NCBI RefSeq assembly: GCF_900108515.1
Contig: NZ_FNWW01000001.1
Span: forward strand, 806,001 to 870,000
Length of the DNA stretch: 64,000 nt
Direction: 5' to 3'
From: Halobacillus karajensis
GTDB taxonomy: Bacteria > Bacillota > Bacilli > Bacillales > Halobacillaceae
In this document: positions 18,012 through 26,403 of the stretch, piece by piece
Numbering within the stretch: position 1 is the stretch's first letter
Layout: the number at the start of each line of letters is the position of its first letter
Notes under the pieces: generated by a model
The model's database searches: none
The model's input: only the letters and a program-made list of their open reading frames with translations
What the model was told of the DNA's origin: nothing
Made by a program: the position numbers and the translations under genes

Positions 18012-19556
18012 TTAGAGGACCCCCGCAACTCTGTTCTTCAACGGTTTGAATAACTTCTCTTCATCCATATCCGGGCGTGTTTTCTTCAGCTGTTCCAAGG
18101 CGATTTTTGCACCTGGGTCCATACCTTGACAGCCCGCGAGTAAGATGACGTCATCCTCTTCTACTTCAGATAAGGCATGATGGATTGCATCATCTAATTC
18201 TTTGTATAAATCTACACGTATGCCGGCTTCGTCCATCATTTCCTGGAACACCCGAAGCTCTTCATCTGTAACTATATCTTTCTCTGTGACATGGGAATGG
18301 CTAACAGTGGCGATAATTTCCGTCAGTCCTAATTTTGGCGCCCACTCGACAATGGCTTTCGCATTTTCCCTGTTCACAGTCACGCCTCTGCTACCTCGAA
18401 TGGCATAGACGAGCTTCAGATTGGAGTAATCCATTTGTTCCAATGTATTTAATGTGACATTAATATTCCCATAGTTGGCGAAATGATCATCCAGGATTTT
18501 AAAATCGTCCTCGAAAACCATTTCAAAGCGGCGTTCAACGCCACCGAATCCCTTCAGTCCTGATTGAATCGTTGGAATCGGTATCTCATTCAACAATCCA
18601 ACGGCAATGGCTACCATTGAGTTATAGACAGAGTGATAACCAGGGGTGGATAATTCAATCGTAAATTCCTGCGGCTCATAACTTGCCCCATTCACTGTGA
18701 AAGGTTTACGGATTTCCACAGTGAATTTGGCTCTCCCTGTAGAAAGATCAAGATTTTTACAAATGATATCTCCATCTCCTGTTTCCACACTAAAGGTAAG
18801 GAGGTTTGCTTTTGTCTCATCAACTAATGAAGCAGAATAAGCATCATCAAGGTTCAAAATTGCCCATTTGTCTTCACCAGCATTGCGAATTAGACTCGCT
18901 TTACTATTGAAATACTCTTCAAAGGAACCATGAAGATCAATATGCTCCCGGCTGATATTATTTAGTGAAACAATATCAAAATCAACACTGCCGACCCGGC
19001 TTAAATCCAAGGCAGATGAAGATACTTCCATCGTTACATGCGAGACATCCTGATCTCTCATTTGAGCAAAATAATGGTGCAGATCCAGTGATTCAGGCGT
19101 CGTCAACTTTGTAGGCTCAGAATAATCTCCGAATTTAACAACAACGGTACCAATCAAACCTGTTTTGAGACCATGTTCTTCCAGAATGGCATCAGTCATG
19201 AATGAGGTGGACGTTTTTCCATTCGTTGCTGTAATTCCAACCGTTTTCATCGACTGTGAAGGGTGATGATAGAAAGCATCACTTAAAGCTGCGAGGGCTC
19301 TGCGACTGTCTTCTACACGGTATTGGGGGACATCCCAACCATTCTGGTAGTCCTCAACCACAATCGCGACCGCTCCATTTTTTATGGCTTCTGCCACATA
19401 TTTATGCCCATCTGTCTTAAACCCTTTAATGCAGACGAACACATCCCCCTGCCCTACATTCCTTGAATTGTAGGCAAGTCCCCCGACATCCCGTTCCTCA
19501 TCATTCCAGGATTCTACTACATCGATGAATGATAGTAATTCTTTTAACTTAGCCAT
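18012..19556 (-). CDS. MurE-like Mur ligase with altered C-terminal substrate domain
   Basis: 514 residues with the three-domain Mur ligase plan. N-terminal UDP-MurNAc-binding part: YNSRNVGQGDVFVCIKG (29-45). Central ATPase: GITATNGKTS (107-116), TTPESLDL, MEVSSSAL (Ser181 where most MurE have His) and the candidate carbamylated Lys219 (FNSKASLI). In the C-terminal part the invariant DYAHTPD is replaced by LDDHFANYGNI (355-365), and the DNPR (diaminopimelate) or DNPAN (lysine) motif is absent, with SHSHVTEKDI at 419-428. It should therefore add a different amino acid or act on another acceptor. L-ornithine is a candidate given the ATP-grasp and racemase partners. The usual murE may sit elsewhere. 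Confidence 0.75.
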   Translation of the reverse strand: MAKLKELLSFIDVVESWNDEERDVGGLAYNSRNVGQGDVFVCIKGFKTDGHKYVAEAIKNGAVAIVVEDYQNGWDVPQYRVEDSRRALAALSDAFYHHPSQSMKTVGITATNGKTSTSFMTDAILEEHGLKTGLIGTVVVKFGDYSEPTKLTTPESLDLHHYFAQMRDQDVSHVTMEVSSSALDLSRVGSVDFDIVSLNNISREHIDLHGSFEEYFNSKASLIRNAGEDKWAILNLDDAYSASLVDETKANLLTFSVETGDGDIICKNLDLSTGRAKFTVEIRKPFTVNGASYEPQEFTIELSTPGYHSVYNSMVAIAVGLLNEIPIPTIQSGLKGFGGVERRFEMVFEDDFKILDDHFANYGNINVTLNTLEQMDYSNLKLVYAIRGSRGVTVNRENAKAIVEWAPKLGLTEIIATVSHSHVTEKDIVTDEELRVFQEMMDEAGIRVDLYKELDDAIHHALSEVEEDDVILLAGCQGMDPGAKIALEQLKKTRPDMDEEKLFKPLKNRVAGVL

Positions 19557-19685
19557 TCTTATCTACCTTCCCTGCATTTTTTTGCCTATTTTTGGAATTC
19601 ATTTCTTCCGTCCATATCCTTCGATTACTGGTTAGCATTTCCTACAGTCAGGATTCACTATTCTTTAGCATCAAAGATCTTGGAC

Positions 19686-20876
19686 TTATTTATCTTTCTT
19701 CGTCACTTTATTGACAACCAGACCAGCCAACTTCTTCCCAAAGGAAAAGGCCGGTTTCGGATCTTTAGGGTCCCAGATGGCATGCGCTTTCGGTCTAAAG
19801 TAAGATTTCAGCACCTTCTGCGGGGAGAGTTGTCCTGTTTTGATATATTCCCTTACCGCCAAGAGATCTTCATAAGCATACCAGAAGACTAGGTTTTGAT
19901 CTTCTTCCACTGCCTTTGGTGTCACGGGGTCTCCCGTAAGATCCTTGTATGTGATATATGGAATATTAATCCCTGTTTTCTGCAAGAGATGATTTAAATT
20001 GGTAATTCTTACATTAATCTCAATCAAGTAATACTGCCCTGTTTCTGCATCCTTCTTAAACTCAATCTCTGCGAATCCTTTATATCCAATACCTTCTAAA
20101 AATTTTGCCCCTAATTCGTAAAGTTCCGGGACGTACTTTTGCTGTGTGTAAACAGATGCGCCATAATTAACTGGAAATTGTCGAAGCTTTTGACAGGTTA
20201 CCCAGTGAGTAACTTTAGCATTTTGATCCAGATAAGCATCGAAGGTATACATATGATCGTCAAAGCCAGGGATCATTCGCTGGACAATCACTTCTATATT
20301 GGCTTCTTTTGCCTGTTCAACTTTATCCAGTAATTCTTCTTTATTATGAACTTTAAAAAGCTTCCGTCTGAACTTAGATACAAAAGCCGGTGAATCCACA
20401 GGCTTTACTAAGCAAGGGTACTTGATTTCTTTTTCAACCTTCTCAACGAGATTATCGTCATCCATTTGAACGGTTTCCGGAACAGCCACCCCGTGTTGGG
20501 AAGCCAGCGTATGCAAGGTTCCCTTGTCCATTATTTTAGTATATAACCCTTGTTCAGTTTGAGGAATAAGGAAATATTCCCGTAATTCTTGCAGGTATTC
20601 ATCTACAAATTCAACATATGGATCGGCTGTCGGAATAAGCACGGGGGAGTTGTCCTGTTTCTTTGCATAGTCAATAAGGAACGTTTTCAAACCTTCCGGG
20701 TCCTCTTTATAATGGGGGCCAATCAGAACTTCAGAGCAGTATTTTGACTCAAGCCCATACGCCCCTTCCCAGGAATAATCAACTGCAGCGACATGGACGT
20801 CATGGATGCCCAGACACCTGATCGTACTTAGTCCTATATAATAGTTAGCTCCTAGAACAACGGCTTTATTTGCCAT
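19686..20876 (-). CDS. ATP-grasp ligase resembling D-aspartate ligase (Asl)
   Basis: 396 residues. Topology and motifs resemble Enterococcus faecium Asl, which joins the beta-carboxyl of D-Asp to the diamino acid of the peptidoglycan stem: an N-terminal Rossmann-like part (AVVLGANYYIGLSTIRCLG), IMDKGTLHTLASQHGVAVPETV, KYPCLVKPVDSPAF, VQRMIPGFDDHMYTF, and the ATP/Mg-binding end GFAEIEFKKDAETGQYYLIEIN. Gene order ligase, Mur ligase, racemase on one strand supports a role in an Asp-containing cross-bridge. A 129-base gap separates it from the Mur gene. Other carboxylate-amine ligases of the same fold remain possible. Confidence 0.7.
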   Translation of the reverse strand: MANKAVVLGANYYIGLSTIRCLGIHDVHVAAVDYSWEGAYGLESKYCSEVLIGPHYKEDPEGLKTFLIDYAKKQDNSPVLIPTADPYVEFVDEYLQELREYFLIPQTEQGLYTKIMDKGTLHTLASQHGVAVPETVQMDDDNLVEKVEKEIKYPCLVKPVDSPAFVSKFRRKLFKVHNKEELLDKVEQAKEANIEVIVQRMIPGFDDHMYTFDAYLDQNAKVTHWVTCQKLRQFPVNYGASVYTQQKYVPELYELGAKFLEGIGYKGFAEIEFKKDAETGQYYLIEINVRITNLNHLLQKTGINIPYITYKDLTGDPVTPKAVEEDQNLVFWYAYEDLLAVREYIKTGQLSPQKVLKSYFRPKAHAIWDPKDPKPAFSFGKKLAGLVVNKVTKKDK

Positions 20877-21057
20877 GATATTTCCCCTTTTCCATCAGTA
20901 AAATTGTGCTTTTAAATATATTGAACAACTACTTATTTTGATTAGTTTCATCTTATATGTAAACATATCTATTTTACCACAAACGGGTACCATACAAAAC
21001 GTAAAGCTTTCTCCCAGGCGGGCAAAAAGACTGCTATACAATTTAATGATTACCATA

Positions 21058-21100
21058 GTAGAAAAGTGGCATCTGCAAAACTGCAGTGCCACTTTTCTAC
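21058..21100 (-). terminator. Long hairpin after the 54-codon membrane-protein gene
   Basis: A perfect 14-bp stem (GTAGAAAAGTGGCA/TGCCACTTTTCTAC) encloses a smaller CTGCA/TGCAG stem. It begins six bases after the stop codon at 21107. The T tract is inside the stem, so it may serve as terminator or mRNA stabiliser. Confidence 0.65.
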
Positions 21101-21106
21101 ACCCAT

Positions 21107-21271
21107 TTATTTGATCGTCTGATGACTGAACTCTACTTCAGCAGGGACTTGCTCTTGTTGGACGGTAGGATTCTGTACTTTCTTAAAGCGACGGGCGATT
21201 TTGTCGGCCGCATACAAAACAAGGAACGTAAGCAAAACAGTTAAAGACAACACATAAAGAGATGTAAGCAT
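21107..21271 (-). CDS. Small single-pass membrane protein, 54 residues
   Basis: Reads MLTSLYVLSLTVLLTFLVLY as one membrane segment, then a basic cytoplasmic start (DKIARRFKKVQ) and a polar tail ending EFSHQTIK. AAGGGAAGGGG stands 9-10 bases before the ATG. The gene is directly followed by a long hairpin, which supports real expression. I do not recognise the family. Topology suggests the C terminus is cytoplasmic by the positive-inside rule. Confidence 0.6.
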   Translation of the reverse strand: MLTSLYVLSLTVLLTFLVLYAADKIARRFKKVQNPTVQQEQVPAEVEFSHQTIK

Positions 21272-21713
21272 GTGCTGCAATCCCCTTCCCTTATATATAT
21301 TTCAGGCATAAATAAACCATTCTATATGTCCCGCAAAGCCATACTGTTTATTCGCCTATATTTTATAAAATCCTAGTATATAATACCAAATTCTACACTG
21401 AAGTAAATATATTTTCGTAAATTCTTTTAAATACATCTAATTTCTTATACATACGCCTATGTACAACCTATTCATGTAGAAGGGAATGATTCCAGCACCC
21501 AGTCTACCTGTGATCTGTGAATTACACATTCCCAATAAAGCATTATAAAAGCAGGACAAGAAATAAGGGCCCGGAATGTTTCTTTGATATACTAAATGTA
21601 GGATTCGGAATTTCACCAAACGATTTCGGTTTTGTCCGCAATTGTTCCTTAATCATAATCATCTTCCTATATATAGTATCTTTCTACTACACCTAACATG
21701 TTACAATTTCTTT
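21272..21713. other. Intergenic stretch before the small zinc-protein gene
   Basis: AT-rich; no gene seen. It should contain the promoter of the 54-residue membrane protein on the minus strand. Confidence 0.35.
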
Positions 21714-21742
21714 TTGACAGAAAGAATAAACATTTCTAAACT
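21714..21742 (+). promoter_or_regulatory. Promoter of the zinc-ribbon/GrpB gene pair
   Basis: TTGACA at 21714-21719 and TAAACT at 21737-21742 with a 17-base spacer, 25 bases before the ATG at 21768. Confidence 0.5.
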
Positions 21743-21767
21743 CTAACGTTCTGAAAGGGTGACGGAT

Positions 21768-21908
21768 ATGAAGGAAAAGGTTGGTCCATGTGCCAAATGT
21801 GGGGAAGTGGTATTCTGTGAGAATGGATTTTTGAATGGGGTCATTCAGGGAGACCAAACCCTGCTTTGTTTTTCTTGTGAAGAAAGCAGGCAGGAAGATC
21901 ATGAGTAA
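21768..21908 (+). CDS. Small zinc-ribbon protein, 46 residues
   Basis: Two CxxC pairs (Cys8/Cys11 in CAKCG and Cys34/Cys37 in CFSCE) fit a compact zinc ribbon. AAGGGTGA precedes the ATG. Its stop overlaps the start of the GrpB-family gene (ATG at 21901), so the two are translated together. Family not recognised; rubredoxin-like metal binding is an alternative reading, though the spacing of the knuckles is simple. Confidence 0.6.
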   Translation: MKEKVGPCAKCGEVVFCENGFLNGVIQGDQTLLCFSCEESRQEDHE

Positions 21909-22413
21909 TCCCGTACATCTGTCTCCATACCAGGTTGAATGGAAAGCGATTTTTGCTCGGGAAAAAGGCTCCCTCTTAAAGACGCTTGGAGGAGAATCAT
22001 TCCCTGTGGAACATATCGGCAGCACATCCATCCCAAATTTATCTGCAAAACCGATCATCGATATACTTTTAGGTTTAGAAAACTTAAATGACTACACATT
22101 ATTTATACCACGACTCGCCCGAATAAGTTATAGGTATATTCCGAAGCCTGAATTACATGGAAGACGTTTTTTCAAAAAGGCGACTCTCTCCACAGGGACC
22201 ATTCACCTTCATGTCTGTGAATGGAGAGGAAGGGAATGGGAGGAAAAAATCGCATTTAGAAATTACTTAAGGGCCAACAAGGATATAGCAATGGCCTATG
22301 AATGCTTAAAAAGACGCCTAGCCGAGGAATATAGAGAAGAACGGTCCATGTACACACATCAAAAAGCACCATTTATCCAATCCGTATTGGAACAAATCCG
22401 CAAAAAAAGCTAA
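21901..22413 (+). CDS. GrpB/UPF0157 family nucleotidyltransferase-like protein
   Basis: 170 residues with the family signature VEHIGSTSIPNLSAKPIIDI, a nucleotidyltransferase-fold motif in which the Asp would bind metal, plus HLHVCEWRGREWEEKIAFRNYL later. The ATG at 21901 lies within the end of the upstream small gene and is preferred over an in-frame ATG at 21835. The family is sometimes fused to dephospho-CoA kinase or acetyltransferase domains, and its reaction is not well established. Confidence 0.82.
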   Translation: MSNPVHLSPYQVEWKAIFAREKGSLLKTLGGESFPVEHIGSTSIPNLSAKPIIDILLGLENLNDYTLFIPRLARISYRYIPKPELHGRRFFKKATLSTGTIHLHVCEWRGREWEEKIAFRNYLRANKDIAMAYECLKRRLAEEYREERSMYTHQKAPFIQSVLEQIRKKS

Positions 22414-22435
22414 GAAGTTTGCTCTTAGCTTTTTT
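22404..22435. terminator. Terminator between GrpB-family and dipeptidase genes
   Basis: AAAAAGCTAAGA pairs with TCTTAGCTTTTT across a seven-base loop; A and T runs on both sides allow use from both convergent genes. Confidence 0.85.
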
Positions 22436-22443
22436 CTGGGTTT

Positions 22444-23796
22444 TTATAGCTTTTTTAAATAGGCACAAACCGTTTCCAATCCTTTGGTGAAGTTTTCAAG
22501 ATGGAAATGTTCGTTCGGGGCATGCAGGTTTTCTGTTGGAAGTCCAAAACCCATTAATACAACCGGAGCTTTAAGAACACGGCCAAACACTTCTACAATA
22601 GGAATGGACCCGCCTTCTTTGGGGAACAATGGCGACGCATGATAAACTTCCTCAAAGGCACTGGCCGCTTTTTGGATAAAAAGATTTTGTGAATCGATCG
22701 CTACAGGGTTTGCGGTAATGTATGGTTGAAGCTGAACCTTACATCCAGCCGGTTTGAAGCCATGAATATGACGTTCAATCGATTCAAATACTCGCTGCGG
22801 ATCTTGCTTCCCTACTAAGCGACAGCTGATTTTTGCGCTCGCTTCTTTCGGTACGATTGTTTTGAGACCTTCCCCCTGGAAACCACCGGTAATCCCATTA
22901 ATTTCAAGGGTTGGTCGAATTCCGACACGCTCCTGAAAGGTGAACCCTTCTTCACCGAAGAGTGTCTCAAGACCAAGGTCTTCCTTTGTACGTTCTTCTT
23001 CAAAAGGGACCTCCGCTACTTCTTTTCTTAATGCTTCTGTAGGCTCAGGCACACCATTATAAAAACCATCGACGGCAATGCGGCCGTTCTCTTCATGGAG
23101 TGAATCAAGCAATTGAACCAGCGCATGAATCGAGTTCGGTACTCCGCCTCCATAGGTACCGGAATGCAAATCAGAATTGGCGGTAGTTACAATCAATTCC
23201 ATAGCCAAAGCACCACGGAGCGATGTACAAATCGCTGGCTGTCCTTTTTCAATAAAAGATGTATCGCTAATGACGACTGCGTCACAAGCAAGCTTCTCTT
23301 CATTTTCACTAATAAAAGGAGCCAGGTTCGGGCTGGCGATTTCCTCTTCTCCTTCAATGACAAACTTCAAATTAACAGGGAGCTCTCCGTCTTCTTTCAT
23401 AAGGAGATCCACAGCTTTAATATGTATGAATAACTGCCCCTTATCATCTGTCGCCCCACGGGCAAAGATTTTGTCGTCACGGATCACTGGTTCAAATGGC
23501 GGTGTTTCCCATAAGTCCATCGGATCCTCTGGTTGTACATCGTAATGACCATAGACGAGGACGGTCGGTTTTCCCTCCGCATGGAGCCAATCGCCATAGA
23601 CAATCGGATGACCGTCGGTAGAGATCACCTCCACATTTTCCATCCCTGCCTCCTTCAAAGCGTTTGCTGTCCATTCTGCTGCTTCCCGCACATCATTCTT
23701 ATGCTTTGATAACGAAGAGATACTTGGAATGCTCAAATACTCCTTCAATTGTTCAATAAATTTATCCTTATGTAGCTCAACCGCTTCCTTCACCAT
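22444..23796 (-). CDS. M20-family dipeptidase
   Basis: Cytoplasmic zinc dipeptidase/carboxypeptidase of the ArgE/DapE/CNDP group, 450 residues. Metal ligands occur in YGHYDVQPEDP, RGATDDKGQ and EGEEEIASPN, and the dimerisation lid follows with DLHSGTYGGGVPN. The C-terminal ligand is in NLHAPNEHF. AAGGAGG stands before the ATG. The long EDPMDLWETPPFEPVIRDDKIFARGATDDKG region is characteristic of beta-Ala-His/CNDP-like dipeptidases with broad specificity. Single gene. Confidence 0.9.
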   Translation of the reverse strand: MVKEAVELHKDKFIEQLKEYLSIPSISSLSKHKNDVREAAEWTANALKEAGMENVEVISTDGHPIVYGDWLHAEGKPTVLVYGHYDVQPEDPMDLWETPPFEPVIRDDKIFARGATDDKGQLFIHIKAVDLLMKEDGELPVNLKFVIEGEEEIASPNLAPFISENEEKLACDAVVISDTSFIEKGQPAICTSLRGALAMELIVTTANSDLHSGTYGGGVPNSIHALVQLLDSLHEENGRIAVDGFYNGVPEPTEALRKEVAEVPFEEERTKEDLGLETLFGEEGFTFQERVGIRPTLEINGITGGFQGEGLKTIVPKEASAKISCRLVGKQDPQRVFESIERHIHGFKPAGCKVQLQPYITANPVAIDSQNLFIQKAASAFEEVYHASPLFPKEGGSIPIVEVFGRVLKAPVVLMGFGLPTENLHAPNEHFHLENFTKGLETVCAYLKKL

Positions 23797-23890
23797 ATGG
23801 CCTCCTTGTATTCATTTACATCTATTATACAGGAATATGGAGAGATGCTTAAAGTACTGCCCTTTTTGCCCTTACCAAAAACCTATATAA

Positions 23891-23923
23891 AAAGTGTTCA
23901 GTGATAAAAGCACTGAACACTTT
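23891..23923 (-). terminator. Terminator after the 22-codon peptide gene
   Basis: A perfect 13-bp stem (AAAGTGTTCAGTG/CACTGAACACTTT) with a seven-base loop and T-rich tail on the minus strand, 26 bases behind the stop. Confidence 0.85.
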
Positions 23924-23949
23924 GCAGAGTACGTTTTGTAAATAAATGA

Positions 23950-24018
23950 TTATAGCATGGAAATAATAAAGCTGATCACAACAATTAAACCAATGATCAT
24001 TAAGATTGTACGAATCAT
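23950..24018 (-). CDS. 22-residue hydrophobic membrane peptide
   Basis: The whole product is one membrane segment with a basic N-terminal residue (MIRTILMIIGLIVV then ISFIISML). Although tiny, it has an AGAGGTGATTCC ribosome site, a sigma-B-type promoter upstream at 24052-24078 and a strong terminator downstream at 23891-23923, so it forms a complete transcription unit. No family recognised. It could be a stress-induced membrane peptide or a type I toxin-like peptide; no antisense RNA gene was identified. Confidence 0.6.
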   Translation of the reverse strand: MIRTILMIIGLIVVISFIISML

Positions 24019-24051
24019 GGAATCACCTCTTCGTCATTTGTTTACTCTTCC

Positions 24052-24078
24052 TTTCCCTTATCATCACGCCCTTTAAAC
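24052..24078 (-). promoter_or_regulatory. Sigma-B-type promoter of the 22-residue peptide gene
   Basis: On the minus strand GTTTAA (24078-24073) and GGGAAA (24057-24052) are 15 bases apart, close to the general-stress consensus GTTTAA-N12-15-GGGWAW. The start codon lies 34 bases after the -10 element. Confidence 0.6.
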
Positions 24079-24134
24079 AAACTATACAAAAATTGTTCTA
24101 TTTACCCCAACAGCTTCCTAATTCTTGAAGTGTG

Positions 24135-24166
24135 AAAAAACCGACCTTGACTTGGCAAGGTCGGTT
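24135..24166 (-). terminator. Terminator after the catalase gene
   Basis: AACCGACCTT/AAGGTCGGTT stem, perfect over ten base pairs, with six Ts downstream on the minus strand. Confidence 0.9.
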
Positions 24167-24175
24167 AAGCATCAC

Positions 24176-26212
24176 TTAAATCATTTGACGGCCCCAGTGA
24201 CGATGTGCAGATACGGCTTGGACAAATTCACTTACAAAGCTGTCCATATCTTCACCACTAACGACACCAGTATGTCCATAAAGCTTGTTATCCTTCAGCC
24301 ATTCGACTGCATTGTGTGTTGCTCCAAGTGGTTTGTAGTGAGAGAAGGCTTCATTAAGGAAATGCGAGGCGTGCTTTTTGAACGCTTCCTCCTCATTACA
24401 GCCTCCTACCGCGTATAGCGCATCATATAAGACAGAATCAGTTGTAAGGAAGGTATGGTCAACGGTTATTTCAGTGTTTTCCTCTCCCTTAACAACTCCT
24501 TGTTGATCACTGATCACTTCAACCATAATCCCTTCAGAAGAGAGCTTCTTAAGAGCCCTTTTCACATCTTTCCCTTTAAATCCATTAGCTAGAATAACCC
24601 CCACTTTACGTGTATCAGGTTTATGAGCTGTATTCGCCTGGCTTAGGGCAGGAGATGATTTGGTGACATCTGATCCACCACTCTCTGGAGGAGTGACGCC
24701 AATGTTTTTCGCAAAACCTTTGGCAAGTTCCAGGCTGACATTGGCGAACATCTCTACAACTTGTTCACGTACTTCCAGACTTTCTACTTTCCCTAATTCA
24801 AAGCTGAACGCTTGGATTAAGTGATTCTTCTCATGATCACTCATACTGTTCCAGAACAAAGCAGCTTGGGAAAAGTGATCTTTAAAGCTGTCACTGCGGG
24901 CACGGATTTTATATCCTTCCACTCTTTCCTGGTAATGCTTGTAGCCCCCCTCTTCTTCAGTTGCTGGTGTCGGGGTGTTGCTCGCCAACGCATTCTTATG
25001 GTAGCTGACTTGGCCTTTATTTATCGTTTGACGTCCATACCCGTCCCGGTGATTATTGAAGAAGGGACACACCGGCCGATTGATTGGCAATTCATGAAAG
25101 TTCGGTCCGCCTAAACGGATCAGTTGGGTATCCGTGTAGGAGAATAGTCGTCCCTGTAACAATGGGTCATTGGTAAAGTCAATACCTGGTACCACATTTC
25201 CAGGGTGAAAGGCGACTTGCTCGTTCTCAGCAAAAACGTTGTCCACATTCCTTTTCAAGGTCATCTTCCCAACGATCTGGACAGGGACGTCTTCTTCCGG
25301 CCATAACTTCGTCGGGTCGAGAATGTCGAAATCAAACTTAAATTCATCTTCTTCAGGAATCACTTGAATACCAAGTTCATATTCAGGATAATCCCCAGTT
25401 TCAATGGATTGGTAAAGGTCTCCCCGGTGGAAGTCAGGGTCCTTCCCGTTAATTTTCTGAGCTTCATCCCATACAAGAGAATGAGTACCGAGGACAGGTT
25501 TCCAGTGAAATTTTACAAAGTGTGCGTTACCTTCCTTATTTACTAATCGGAAGGTATGCACTCCAAAGCCTTCCATCATACGAAAACTTCTAGGAATGGC
25601 ACGGTCCGACATGGTCCACATGACCATATGGGCAGATTCCTGGTTCTGTCCTACAAAATCCCAGAAGGTATCATGGGCTGAAGCCGCCTGAGGCATTCCA
25701 TTATGCGGTTCTGGCTTCAGAGCATGCACAAGATCCGGGAACTTCATTGCATCTTGAATGAAGAATACAGGTATGTTATTTCCAACTAAGTCATAGTTTC
25801 CTTCATCTGTGTAAAATTTCGTCGCAAACCCCCGCGCATCACGAACCGTTTCTGCAGAACCCTTAGAACCAGCTACGGTCGAGAATCTTACAAATGTCGG
25901 TGTTTTCTTCGATGTATCCGTAAGAAAGTCTGCCTTCGTATATTTCTCAAGGGATTCGTATAGCTCGAATTCCCCATGTGCGGAAAATCCTCGCGCGTGT
26001 ACGATCCGCTCCGGGATCCGTTCATGGTCGAAATGTGTCATTTTTTCACGAAAATGAAAGTCCTCTAAAAGTGTAGGGCCACGCTCACCAGCTTTTAGTG
26101 AAAATTCATCCTCTGATACTTTAACGCCATGATTTGTTGTCATATGCTTTCCAGCATCATCTGTTCTAAACTGTTCCAGTTGTTGGTCTTTCTTCGTTTT
26201 CTTATTACTCAT
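24176..26212 (-). CDS. katE: Large-subunit catalase, HPII/KatE type
   Basis: Haem catalase of clade 2 that breaks down hydrogen peroxide. The 678 residues include the catalytic His in [36 protein letters not shown], the proximal haem Tyr in [10 protein letters not shown] and [10 protein letters not shown]-terminal DJ-1/flavodoxin-like domain covers the last 150 residues or so ([16 protein letters not shown]). The ATG at 26212 is chosen because AAGGAGG precedes it; an in-frame ATG at 26236 lies before that site. A sigma-B-type promoter is present, as for the B. subtilis HPII-type stress catalase. Single gene with terminator. Confidence 0.93.
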   Translation of the reverse strand: MSNKKTKKDQQLEQFRTDDAGKHMTTNHGVKVSEDEFSLKAGERGPTLLEDFHFREKMTHFDHERIPERIVHARGFSAHGEFELYESLEKYTKADFLTDTSKKTPTFVRFSTVAGSKGSAETVRDARGFATKFYTDEGNYDLVGNNIPVFFIQDAMKFPDLVHALKPEPHNGMPQAASAHDTFWDFVGQNQESAHMVMWTMSDRAIPRSFRMMEGFGVHTFRLVNKEGNAHFVKFHWKPVLGTHSLVWDEAQKINGKDPDFHRGDLYQSIETGDYPEYELGIQVIPEEDEFKFDFDILDPTKLWPEEDVPVQIVGKMTLKRNVDNVFAENEQVAFHPGNVVPGIDFTNDPLLQGRLFSYTDTQLIRLGGPNFHELPINRPVCPFFNNHRDGYGRQTINKGQVSYHKNALASNTPTPATEEEGGYKHYQERVEGYKIRARSDSFKDHFSQAALFWNSMSDHEKNHLIQAFSFELGKVESLEVREQVVEMFANVSLELAKGFAKNIGVTPPESGGSDVTKSSPALSQANTAHKPDTRKVGVILANGFKGKDVKRALKKLSSEGIMVEVISDQQGVVKGEENTEITVDHTFLTTDSVLYDALYAVGGCNEEEAFKKHASHFLNEAFSHYKPLGATHNAVEWLKDNKLYGHTGVVSGEDMDSFVSEFVQAVSAHRHWGRQMI

Positions 26213-26276
26213 TGAGATCCTCCTTATAAAACCCACTACTTAGAATGGTAAGTAATAAATAAACATTACAAACTAA

Positions 26277-26302
26277 ATACCCGTGGATTCGGCAGAATAA
26301 AC
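26277..26302 (-). promoter_or_regulatory. Sigma-B-type promoter of the catalase gene
   Basis: On the minus strand GTTTAT (26302-26297), a 14-base spacer and GGGTAT (26282-26277). The -10 is a perfect match to the general-stress consensus. About 65 bases lie between it and the ATG. Confidence 0.75.
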
Positions 26303-26354
26303 AAACCATTATTTTAAAGCATGTCTAAATAAGACCTTCTATTTTTTCCTGCAC

Positions 26355-26387
26355 AAAAAGCCGCCCCTTAAATAAGAGACGGCCTTT
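26355..26387 (-). terminator. Terminator after gltD
   Basis: Imperfect hairpin (AAGGCCGTCTCTT against AAGGGGCGGCTT) followed by a T run on the minus strand. Confidence 0.65.
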
Positions 26388-26403
26388 CTTCTTGATCCAA
26401 TTC

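Noticed and set aside
20895-21092. Minus-strand 65-codon frame
   Set aside because: It overlaps the long hairpin and has an odd Cys/Phe-rich composition without a ribosome site.
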